Part shown: positions 34,634 through 43,400 of the stretch, one piece after another
Position numbering within the stretch: position 1 is the stretch's first letter
How the letters are laid out: the number at the start of each line of letters is the position of its first letter
Assembly (NCBI GenBank): GCA_016218715.1
Contig: JACRDG010000116.1
Coordinates: forward strand, 1 to 49,951
Source: Desulfomonile tiedjei
GTDB lineage: Bacteria; Desulfobacterota; Desulfomonilia; Desulfomonilales; Desulfomonilaceae
Direction of reading: 5' to 3'
Length of the DNA stretch: 49,951 bases
Position numbers and translations under genes: made by a program
Notes under the pieces: generated by a model
Database searches by the model: none
Told to the model about the DNA's origin: nothing
The model's input: the letters and a program-made list of their open reading frames with translations, nothing else

Positions 34634-35188
34634 CTAAATCTTGCAGGCCTTTATCCTGTCTCCCACTTCCTTGAACACATCGGTCAGCCGGAGAATGCCG
34701 ACGATTTGTCCGCCCGCAGTCACCAACAACGACTGATGATGGCCCATGATCAGTTGGTGAACCCCTTTATCGAGGGTCGCATCCTGGTCGATGTACTCCC
34801 CTTCCAGCGGCGCGGCCACAATGCTCCCGAGCCGTACGCGGGCAGCCTTGCGGCAGAGGTCGTCGAGCGGGGCTTTCCACAGTTCGTATTTAGCCATCGT
34901 GGATTTCATGAACTCAGCACTGAGTCCGAAGCCCGAAACTCTCTTCAGATCTCCCAGTTCGGAGTACCTCGGTTCCAGGCTTCTCAACACGTCGAGTAGC
35001 CCGACCTTGCCGATGACCTTTCCGTCCTTGTCACACACGAGCACCGCGCGGTGCGGGTGACCTTTTCCCTCAAATTTTGCTTGGCCCTCTTCCAACGCCA
35101 TCACTGCTTCCGCGAGTGTGGTCTCCGCCGATACGCAAACGTATTGGTCAAGAGGCACCATCAAATCCTTGACCTTGATACCTTCCAT
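34634..35188 (-). CDS. CBS-pair protein 2
   Basis: A 184-residue soluble protein; ATG 35188 follows GGGAGG. Two CBS motifs are seen: KVKDLMVPLDQYVCVSAETTL...HRAVLVCDKDGKVIGKVGLLDVLRSL (~6-75) and IDQDATLDKGVHQLIMGHHQSLLVT...GILRLTDVFKEVGD (~130-180). An insert of about 45 residues between the two motifs is longer than in CBS protein 1. It precedes the SLC13 gene by 145 bp and probably senses a nucleotide to control the carrier or the phosphorelay (inference). Confidence 0.9.
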   Translation of the reverse strand: MEGIKVKDLMVPLDQYVCVSAETTLAEAVMALEEGQAKFEGKGHPHRAVLVCDKDGKVIGKVGLLDVLRSLEPRYSELGDLKRVSGFGLSAEFMKSTMAKYELWKAPLDDLCRKAARVRLGSIVAAPLEGEYIDQDATLDKGVHQLIMGHHQSLLVTAGGQIVGILRLTDVFKEVGDRIKACKI

Positions 35189-35473
35189 CGAGTACCTCCC
35201 CATGGCAGACCGCCACACCAGCGGTCCTACCGACTACTGCTCCTTGCTAGACTTCTCCCTACCGAAGACCTACAAAAATGAGGCTCCGGGTAAACTCATG
35301 CCCGATCGAATAGCTTGTGATATTGCCGCCATCCTGTACGGCATGAAGTCTTGCGCTTAACTATCCGGTCCGATCGTGTGACGAGCGCTCCAGACCATCA
35401 TCGCAAGCACGAACTCTGTTGACGCTAGGTACACCGCCATCCCTTGCTCTCAAAATGCGCCAGGAATGCGTCC

Positions 35474-35902
35474 TCACCAGCCTCTGGTTTTCACCAGACG
35501 ATCGACCTCCGCCTGGCGAATTCTATCCTCCTGGTCTTTCTTCCGCTGGTGTGCCTTGGTGATCTTGTCCACCAGCTCGGTGGTGTCCGTCGGTTTCATG
35601 AGATAATCGTACGCACCGAGTTTCATACCTTGAATCGCTGTTTCCACCGTGCCGTGGCCGGTCAGCATGATCACCTCGACGAGAGGCTTTATGCGCTTTA
35701 TCTCGCGGAGCGTTTCGATCCCATCTCTTCCCGGCATGAGCACGTCGAGAACCACCACATCGACCTCGTGAGCATTGATGAACTCGATTGCATCATCCCC
35801 ATTGAATGCCGATTCGACGTGGCAATTCCGCGCTTGAAGGCGCTGGGCCAGGACTTCGACAAACTGTTCCTCATCATCCACCAAGAGCACCCTGATGTTC
35901 AT
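35474..35902 (-). CDS. receiver-only response regulator 4
   Basis: A 142-residue receiver; ATG 35902 has GGAGAG upstream. It has VDDEEQF, D53 in VVLDVLMPGRDG, MLTGHGTVET and K103 in LMKPTD, plus a charged helical tail (KAHQRKKDQEDRIRQAE). No output domain. It is the first gene of the carrier cluster, and a sigma-54-like site lies ~165 bp upstream. The layout receiver-CBS-carrier-carrier-receiver-CBS-receiver-kinase-receiver suggests duplication of a receiver-CBS module. Confidence 0.93.
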   Translation of the reverse strand: MNIRVLLVDDEEQFVEVLAQRLQARNCHVESAFNGDDAIEFINAHEVDVVVLDVLMPGRDGIETLREIKRIKPLVEVIMLTGHGTVETAIQGMKLGAYDYLMKPTDTTELVDKITKAHQRKKDQEDRIRQAEVDRLVKTRGW

Positions 35903-36204
35903 GTAACTCTCTCCGTTGATCTCTTTTAACCGAGCTGTGCCGACGGCACGTGTTCGCGCGGCACTGCACTTCTCGAACAAGGATCTTGAACGTAATGCTG
36001 TGGTATCTGAAACAGCCTCGGGCAAGACGCGAGGCGCGTGGGCCGAGACTTTGATTTTTATTAGAGCACAGACCGTGCCAAGAAAGTGATATCTCGTGAA
36101 AACAGGGTGATAGCTTGAAGAGGGGTGCGTGACCTGGGGGAGGAATTTACACTATGAAACGGGGGTATTACGTTATGAAACAAAATGAGCCAATTTCGCA
36201 ACCG
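35903..36204. other. 302-bp intergenic region
   Basis: No gene. It contains the sigma-54-like promoter candidate at 36064-36080, oriented toward receiver 4. Confidence 0.5.
36064..36080 (-). promoter_or_regulatory. sigma-54-like promoter candidate
   Basis: On the minus strand, TGGCAC-GGTCT-GTGCT (36080 to 36065) matches the -24 box perfectly and keeps the -12 GC, with one mismatch in TTGCT. A sigma-54 activator gene lies just upstream. It is weaker than the site at 21683-21698. Confidence 0.4.
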
Positions 36205-36621
36205 TCACCGCTTCGAGAAACGCCGTTCCCGGGCGTCGAGCAAGATGTCTCCACTGGCGAGGTTCCCCTGACTGAGGCGATCGAGGACTCGCGTGTACGG
36301 CCCGACAACGGAGTCGATCACCTTTACCTTCTTCCAGCACAGGTATTGGTAGTATTCCTCCTCGAGGCCGCAGCAGACTACCATGTCAACCTTTTCGGTC
36401 AGGATGAGGTTGCAGAGGGCTTCCGCGGAGGCATGGGGGAGGATGATTGTCTTTTCTTCCACTACCGCGCCGTCTCCGCGGATCACCGCCACTAATGCTT
36501 CCGGCGCGAGATCGAAGCGCGGGGCCACGTCGTCTCCACTCAAGGGAATCAGGACCTTGGTGGAAACGGCCGGGACTTCCGGTTGCGCCTTCTTTGGGTT
36601 GTCGACCGGTCGTTTTTTCAC
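36205..36621 (-). CDS. NifX/NifB-like dinitrogenase cofactor-domain protein
   Basis: A 138-residue protein if it starts at GTG 36621, which overlaps the upstream stop (GTGA, translational coupling); an ATG at 36672 inside the upstream gene would add 17 residues. The domain begins TKVLIPLSGDDVAPRFDLA and includes TIILPHASAEALCNLILTEKVDMVVCCGLEEEYYQYL, matching the dinitrogenase iron-molybdenum cofactor biosynthesis family (RNase H-like fold). Such small proteins bind Fe-S-containing cofactors or act in redox or metal regulation. No nitrogenase gene is nearby, so a nitrogen-fixation role is doubtful. It is coupled to a sigma-54 activator, a pairing seen in other anaerobes. Confidence 0.8.
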   Translation of the reverse strand: MKKRPVDNPKKAQPEVPAVSTKVLIPLSGDDVAPRFDLAPEALVAVIRGDGAVVEEKTIILPHASAEALCNLILTEKVDMVVCCGLEEEYYQYLCWKKVKVIDSVVGPYTRVLDRLSQGNLASGDILLDARERRFSKR

Positions 36622-38027
36622 GATTCCATCCCGTAATGTTTCATTTTTCGCCACAAGGTAGCCCTGCCCCATCCCAACAGTTTGGCTGCAACGGTCCTTC
36701 GGCCCCGGGCTTTCACCATGGCGTCCAGAATCATCTTCCGTTCCGCGTCGGACCAGTTGGCGGCCTGCGTCTGTTCGATCGACGTGGACTGGGAGGCCAT
36801 CAGTCCGTTGTCATCGCCATCCTCGTACTCCAGGGCATCGGGATCGTACTCAAAGATGTACGCGGGCAGGTGTTCCCTCCGGATCTTGCTCCCTTGGCAC
36901 ATGTTGACCGCATATTCGACCACATTCCTCAGTTCGCGGACATTCCCCGGAAACGGGTAGGCGAGGAGGAGCTGTTTGGCCTCGTGGCTGAACTCGGTGA
37001 CCTTCTTCTTGAACCTGTGGTTGAAAAGGTGGAGGAAATGGTCCAGGAGAATCTTTCTGTCGTCTCCGCGTTGGACGAGCGGCGGCAGGTGGAGGCGAAT
37101 CACGTTGAGCCGGAAGAGGAGATCTTTCCGAAACTGGCCCTTCATGACCATCTTCTCGAGATTCCGGTGGGTCGCGGCTACCATGCGCACGTCCACGTGG
37201 ACTCCCGTGGTGCTCCCCAACGGATAGAGGACCTTGTCATCGAGGAAAGAGAGGAGTTTGACCTGCAAGTTGAGCGGCAGGTCGCCGATTTCGGTGAGGT
37301 AGACGGTGCCGTTATGTGCGAGACGGAATCTCCCGGGCTTGTTTTCCACCGCGCCGGTGAACGCACCCTTCTGATGGCCGAAGAGCTCCGATTCGAGCAG
37401 TGTTTCCGGCAGGGCTCCGCAGTTGATCTTGATGAACGGTCCTTTCGTACGGGTCGACGCGTGATGTATCGCCTCTGCCACACAATCTTTGCCGGTGCCA
37501 GTCTGGCCGGTGATGAGAACGGACGAATCTGTTTCTGCGATCACGGGGATGACCTTGAGAATTCGTTGCATCTCAGGGCTCCTGCCAAGCAGCTTGCCGG
37601 CAAGGAACGACTGACTCGCCTCATCTGCCGGGGTTGCTAGAGCCCGCAGGTCTTCGACGGATTCGACGAATCCCACCAGGTTTCCTTTCACATCCAGGAT
37701 CGGCGAGACGGTCAGGCGTACCGGGATCTTCTGCCGGTTCTTGTTGACGATGTTTGCCTCGGTGCAGACTTGTTCCTGGCCTTGCGCAGCCTGTTTGAGC
37801 TGACATCCGTGAAGGCACAGGCTGCTCCTGAGAACGAAACAGCAGGGAATCCCAGCGACCTCCTCCTGGACGAACCCGGTCAAGGCCTCGAGCGCTCTGT
37901 TGAGGAGCATCACCCTCCGATCCGCGCTGAGCACCATGATGCCCAGGGAGATCTCATCGAGAAATTGAGTCAGCGCGACGGGGCTGCTGTAAAGCCCTCT
38001 GATCTCAAGTCGGGAGAATGGTGACAA
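36618..38027 (-). CDS. PAS / sigma-54 interaction (AAA+) / Fis-type HTH activator
   Basis: A 469-residue enhancer-binding protein with a TTG start at 38027 and a GGAGAGGAG site. Residues ~18-130 form a PAS domain with four cysteines (IPCCFVLRSSLCLHGC), possibly for a cluster or redox sensing. The AAA+ core spans ~145-375: Walker A GQTGTGKD (174-181), the sigma-54 loop GAFTGA (221-226), and FRKDLLFRLNVIRLHLPPL (arginine fingers). A Fis-like HTH lies at ~425-465 (TVAAKLLGWGRATLWRKMK). Oddity: Walker B, normally FLDEIG, reads YLTEIGD, so the Mg-binding Asp is a Thr. It likely drives nearby RpoN promoters such as 36064-36080. Confidence 0.93.
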   Translation of the reverse strand: MSPFSRLEIRGLYSSPVALTQFLDEISLGIMVLSADRRVMLLNRALEALTGFVQEEVAGIPCCFVLRSSLCLHGCQLKQAAQGQEQVCTEANIVNKNRQKIPVRLTVSPILDVKGNLVGFVESVEDLRALATPADEASQSFLAGKLLGRSPEMQRILKVIPVIAETDSSVLITGQTGTGKDCVAEAIHHASTRTKGPFIKINCGALPETLLESELFGHQKGAFTGAVENKPGRFRLAHNGTVYLTEIGDLPLNLQVKLLSFLDDKVLYPLGSTTGVHVDVRMVAATHRNLEKMVMKGQFRKDLLFRLNVIRLHLPPLVQRGDDRKILLDHFLHLFNHRFKKKVTEFSHEAKQLLLAYPFPGNVRELRNVVEYAVNMCQGSKIRREHLPAYIFEYDPDALEYEDGDDNGLMASQSTSIEQTQAANWSDAERKMILDAMVKARGRRTVAAKLLGWGRATLWRKMKHYGMES

Positions 38028-38513
38028 CTTGCGGCTCCTCTCCTGCTGCCCGAAGAATTGTTGCAGATAGCAACGGCATCACGTATGATAAGCAAAAATG
38101 CACCTGATTTCAAGACGGATCCAACAGCTCTTTACACAAACGGCCCGCTACGATTTAGGGATCTCTTTCTGAGACTCAGTGCCTTCTTTCAGGCAGATGG
38201 TCGGTGCATCAGATGTAAAGGCGGGGTCCATCCCCGCCCGGCAGGTCATCCTGCCCACGCAATTTCCGAGAAGCGAGAGGGGATAATCCCCGGCCCTACG
38301 ATACTGCTGACTTGCCAAGAATTGCCTTACCGGAAGCAGCGGTGGGCTCGCCAGCAGCGGTACCCATGCGAGCACCCTGGAGTCGGTCACCGGATTACCG
38401 CCCAAGGAGGAGAGTGGTCGGCAAGATGACTGCTCCACTGAATAGCCAAGAGCAGGCGGTTCAGATGAGAGCCTGTAACTGAGAGCCGCAGTATCAAGTC
38501 ACCCGTGCTCGCA
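38028..38513. other. 486-bp intergenic region with repeat sequences
   Basis: No gene is supported. It holds small GC-rich inverted segments (GGCGGGGTCCATCCCCGCC near 38220) and a third partial copy of the dispersed repeat at 38415-38456. Confidence 0.5.
38415..38456 (+). repeat. dispersed extragenic repeat, partial copy 3
   Basis: It matches 29261-29302 at 33 of 42 positions, sharing GGCAAGATG, CCACTGAA, AGCCA and GCAGG blocks in order. Confidence 0.55.
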
Positions 38514-39899
38514 CTATCCAAACCAACCCACCAGCCTCTTCAGCAGTGGCAGCTTATTCCCATAAGGAGGGTATCGCAGGTCGACGTCAAGAACCAGCCA
38601 CCGTTTGATAACCGATTTCTTGTGGGAAAAGGTATCGAAACTCGCTTTTCCGTGATATCGGCCCAGACCGCTGTCACCCACACCACCGAACGGCAATTGC
38701 GCGGTGGCGCAATGGATCAGCGTGTCGTTCATCGTTCCACCGCCAAAAGAGGTTTGCGCCAGTACGCTATCCTGCTTCTGTTTGTTGGTGGAGAAAAAGT
38801 AGAGTGCCAAGGGCCTGGGAAGTCTGTTGACGAACGAAACCGCTTGCGTCAAGTCATGGTACTCGATCACCGGGAGGATCGGCCCGAATATCTCGGATTG
38901 CATGATCTTATAGTCAGGCGATATGTTGTCGATCACAGTAGGGGCTATATAATTGTCAGCAGGATCGGTTTGGCCTCCTGCGATCACATCCCCCTCACCG
39001 AGCAGTTCCACCAGCCGTTCGAAATGCCTTGCGTTCACGATTCTGGCATAGTCGGGGCTCTGCTTTGGATCTTCACCGTAGAATTCCTTGATCCCCGATT
39101 TGAGCAGATCCAATAACTTCGTTTTGATGTCCGCGTGTGCGAGGAGATAATCCGGCGCCACGCAGGTCTGCCCTGCATTGAAGAATTTTCCCCATACTAT
39201 TCTCTTTGCCGCGCATTGCAGGTCGACGTCACGGTCCACAATACACGGGCTCTTTCCGCCGAGTTCCAGGGTCGTGGGAATGAGATTCTTCGCTGCGGCC
39301 TGAGCGACGACCCTTCCCACCGCAGTGCCGCCGGTAAAGAAGATATGCGCGAACTGTTGGTCCAAAAGGGCCGTGGCGGCTTCCACTCCACCCTCGACCC
39401 CGGCCACGACCGCGGGATCGAACGCCTCCCTGATAATCCCGGCGATCAGCGCTGACGTGTGGGGCGCCAGCTCCGATGGCTTCAGCACTGCACAGTTTCC
39501 GGCTGCCAGGGCGCCCACGAGCGGCGCAAGAATCAGTTGAACCGGATAATTCCACGGCCCGATGATGAGCACCACTCCGAGGGGCTCTGAATAGACATAC
39601 CCGGCCGCGGGGAAGTGAATCAAGGGAGTGAACACCCTTTTTGGCTTCATCCACCTGCGCAGTTTGCGCATGGCGTAATCGATCTCTTTGATGAGAACCG
39701 CTATCTCGCCAAGGTAAGCTTCAAAGCGCGGTTTGTTCAAGTCGCGCTTGAGGGCCTCACAAAGTGCATCTTCATTACGCTCGACCGCTCCCTTCAACGC
39801 AGCCAGTTGGCTGAGTCGAAACTGCACGCCTCTGGTCTTGCCACTCTCGAAGAAGTCGCGCTGCTGCTGAATCGTGCTCATTATAGTCGATCGGTCCAT
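38514..39899 (-). CDS. aldehyde dehydrogenase, ALDH3-like
   Basis: A 461-residue NAD(P)-dependent aldehyde dehydrogenase; ATG 39899 follows AAAGGAA. Motifs: IIGPWNYPVQLILAPLVGALAAGN (oxyanion Asn), VLKPSEL (cofactor), FFTGGTAVG, LELGGKSPCIVD (catalytic Glu 212) and NAGQTCVAPDY (catalytic Cys 246). The short length and the hydrophobic C-terminal tail (KLPLLKRLVGWFG) are typical of ALDH3 enzymes that oxidise fatty or aromatic aldehydes, often at membranes. It is monocistronic. No link to the neighbouring signalling genes is evident. Confidence 0.95.
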   Translation of the reverse strand: MDRSTIMSTIQQQRDFFESGKTRGVQFRLSQLAALKGAVERNEDALCEALKRDLNKPRFEAYLGEIAVLIKEIDYAMRKLRRWMKPKRVFTPLIHFPAAGYVYSEPLGVVLIIGPWNYPVQLILAPLVGALAAGNCAVLKPSELAPHTSALIAGIIREAFDPAVVAGVEGGVEAATALLDQQFAHIFFTGGTAVGRVVAQAAAKNLIPTTLELGGKSPCIVDRDVDLQCAAKRIVWGKFFNAGQTCVAPDYLLAHADIKTKLLDLLKSGIKEFYGEDPKQSPDYARIVNARHFERLVELLGEGDVIAGGQTDPADNYIAPTVIDNISPDYKIMQSEIFGPILPVIEYHDLTQAVSFVNRLPRPLALYFFSTNKQKQDSVLAQTSFGGGTMNDTLIHCATAQLPFGGVGDSGLGRYHGKASFDTFSHKKSVIKRWLVLDVDLRYPPYGNKLPLLKRLVGWFG

Positions 39900-40405
39900 G
39901 AGGAATTCCTTTCACCGTAGTCCCTGGCGTTGCTTGCAGACAGTCAACGGGCCTGGCGCGGATGATATATTGTACGCGCTAGCAGGCTGTGCCAGGTCTG
40001 CCGGGGTCTCCGTGACGACGTACCACGCGTTGCGGCGAGTCCCGAAGTGTTCCGACCGCTGGACAGGGCTGGTGGCGGACAAGAACCTTCCCGCTACGAA
40101 CAGGTTGCCGCGGCCTGTTTCAACCGTACTTCATAGCAATCCCCGCAGTCAATTACAATCTACCCGGAGACACCGTAACCCTTCACTTACGCGGGGCGCC
40201 TTGAGGCCCGACCGAAACCATGAATACGACGAGCACCTCTTCCGTCATTCCGGCGGAGGCCGGAATCCAGGTTCTTCAACATTTTCTGGACCCCGGCCTT
40301 AGTTGGGATAACGTACTGGAATGCGAGACCGTATTTACGAAATCCTGTACTAAGCTATCAACGAAGATCCGTTCCGAATCGGTCCGCCATCTGCAATGCG
40401 CTCAT
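39900..40405. other. 506-bp intergenic region
   Basis: No gene. It contains the second CGTCATTCCGGC repeat (40243-40270) and, next to it, a GGACCCCGGCC segment that also follows copy 1. Confidence 0.55.
40243..40270. repeat. extragenic palindromic repeat (CGTCATTCCGGC type), copy 2
   Basis: CGTCATTCCGGC-gga-GGCCGGAAT-CCAG is followed by TTCAACATTTTCTGGACCCC. It shares hairpin and trailing segment with copy 1 at 28958. Confidence 0.8.
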
Positions 40406-43400
40406 CTATGTTACTGCCGTTTCCTCGTCCAGCACCGCGCGAACGGTCTCCAGAACCTGACGCATATCGTAAGGCTTGTGTACAAACCCCTTGGCACCCC
40501 AGGTCACCGCTTCCGTAGTACCGTCCGTTGAATAGCCGCTGGCTATGAGAACCTTTACTGCCGGGTTGAGACCCAGGAGGCCTTCGAGGCACTGTTTCCC
40601 ACCCATTTCCGGCATGATCAGGTCGAGGATCACCAGGGAGATCTCATCTCTGCGTGCCTGGTACTCTTCCAGGCCCTTCTTGCCATTTGAGGCCACAATC
40701 ACCTGGTACCCGGCCCTTGTCAGTATCCTGACGCCGAGGTCACGAATCAGCTCTTCATCATCTACGAGAAGAATCGTCTCCGATCCGCCGCGCGGCAATA
40801 CTGTGGTCTCAGGCTGCCGTGATTCTTCTTCCGACACCAATGCGGGAAAATACATCTTGAACGCCGTTCCCTTGTCCGGTTCGCTGTAACACATGATGTA
40901 GCCGCCATGTTGTTGAACGATCCCGTAGACCATGGCGAGCCCAAGCCCTGTCCCTTCACCCGGCCCTTTTGTGGTGAAGAACGGCTCGAAAATGTGCTGC
41001 ACCGTCCCCTTATCCATGCCTTGTCCCGTATCCGATACCGTGAGAAGCACGTAGGGACCCGGCATCGCCCCGAGGTGAGTCCTGGCGTAGTGTTCTTCGA
41101 GTGTTGCGTTTTCGGTTTGAATAGTGAGCCTGCCTCCCTCGGGCATGGCATCCCTCGCGTTTACGGCCAGGTTCATCAGGATCTGTTCGATCTGTGTGGG
41201 GTCGGCATTTATCGCGGCAAGATCACCGGCCAAGACGAGTCTTATCCTAATCATCTTGGGAATGGTCCGGGAGAGCATTTTCTGAAATTGCTCGATGCGC
41301 CTGTTCAAGTTGAGCGGTCTCGGCTTGACTTCCGTCTTTCTGCTGAAGGTAAGCAGCCTCTGGACCAGGTCCGCGCCGTTCCTCGCCGCGTGGTTGATCC
41401 GTTCCAGGTCGGCCCTGTACACTGCAGGAAGGTGCTCGTCAGAAAGAACCAGCTCGGAATACCCGAGAACGACCTGCAAGAGATTGTTGAAGTCATGAGC
41501 GACACCGCCTGCCAGCGTCCCGACGGCTTCCATCTTCTGGGCCTGGGAAAGCTGCCTTGACAGCTCCAGGTGCTCGGTAATATCACGCTTCACCGCGACG
41601 AAATCGGTGATCTTGCCCGATGGGTCCTTCACCGGCGAGATCGTGGCCTCTTCATGAAACAGGCGCCCATCTTTCCTCCTGTTGATCAATCGTCCCGACC
41701 AAGTGTCGCCTCCCTGAATGGTATCCCACAACTGCTGGTAAAACGCATCATCATGTTCGCCGCTCTTAAGGATGCGAGGGTTCCGGCCGATAGCTTCTTC
41801 TCGTGTGTAGCCCGTAATGCTCTCGAAGGCCGGGTTGACGTAATGGATGGTTCCTTCGACGTCCGTGATGACAACCGCCTCCGCAGCCTGCTCGATTGCG
41901 GATACGAGACGCTCGCGCTCGGCAAGGCTTCGGGCCAGTTTGATGTTGCCGTAGCTCTGTGTGGACAGTATCTCGGCCAACCTTCCGTAAAAGGTCATGG
42001 CCCCTTCCACCATTTCCCTGCTCCAGCGGGGCACGTTCTCAAGCGCTGCGAGGTACGCTTGCTCGTCAAATCCATATCGACGGGCCTGAGACTGGAAGGC
42101 CTTGCGATCGGGCTCCTCGTCCTCGAAGAGAAACTGTCCAAGAAAGAGATTGCCGAGGTGTTTCTCTCCGACAATGATGGGGGTGGCGAGATCCCACATA
42201 TTGTTCTTGCACCGGTACAGTCTGAACGATCCCGGTTCAAGATCGCGGGTCAGAACCGTGTCGCTTTCTATGCAGTATTGGCAAGTTTCGGGATGGCTCC
42301 GATGAAATGTGGTACAGATCTCCTGCCAGCCTGTTGCAACCAGAATCTTGCCGCTCAGGTCGATTATTCCCACAGGGATCCGGGTCAAGTTGTAGAAGGC
42401 GTCCATAAGGGACTGGATTGCCGCAGTGTCTATCACATCCGCCAGATCCAGGTTTGAGATATCGCCTTCAGGGGACAGGATCGAATCGAGCTTCATTCGG
42501 ACACGGGCCTGGCTCTCCTTCAGCGCTTCCTCTGCCTGCTTGCGCTCAGTGATATTGTCGAAGACAGCAACAAAGTGTTCTCGTTCCGTGCTATACACGG
42601 AGAGAGAGAACCAAATTCCCAGGAGCTCCACATATGTCTCAAGCTTTTCTGGGTTGCCCGTGAGAGCAACTCTGCCGTAAACCTCGAACAATGCCGGACT
42701 AGCTTCTCGTATCCCGGCGATTACCTCGGTCGCTTTCTTACCGATGACATTCTTCAAACCTGTCAGTCGTTCAAATGCATCGTTTACATCGATATAGACA
42801 AAATCTTGCGGATTTCCGTCCTCGAAGACCATCCTGCAATAGGCAACACCCTCAAGCATGTTATCGAATAATGACCGGTAACGCTGTTCACTCTTTCGTA
42901 GGCATTCCTCCGCTCGCTTTCGCTCGGTGATGTCAAAAGCATAGTGCATGTAGAGGTCCGGTGCTATCGGAATCCAATGGGCGTCAAAGACGATTCCAAG
43001 TGCCTCCACTTCTTGGTGCTGGGCTTCTCCCGTCTCCCACAGCTTCGGCGCAAGACACCACGGACAAGGGTCTGAACGTTGTGCCCACGTCGAGAAGCAT
43101 CGAGCTCCCACAACGGCCCCGACCTGCCTCGCCGCTTTGTTGGACGCAACGATCTCTCTGGTATGGGGACGCAACAGCAAAGCCACGCAAGGCATACTGT
43201 CCAGAAGGATTTCCGTCAGTCTGGTCTTCTCCCGCAGCACCTCTTCCGCATGGCGTAAGGCCATGATATCTCGTGCAATGCCCAGCACTCCGACGAGTCG
43301 GCCCTGGGCATCGAGCATCGGGGTCTTGATGGTCTCAAACAGGGCACGGTGACCATCATCTGCAAAAGTAAGCCACTCCTCGTTGGCAGTGGGGTGCCCT

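Noticed and set aside
36447-37640. 397-codon open frame antisense to the sigma-54 activator
   Set aside because: It mirrors the conserved AAA+ gene and has no ribosome-binding site; long antisense frames are common in GC-rich coding DNA.
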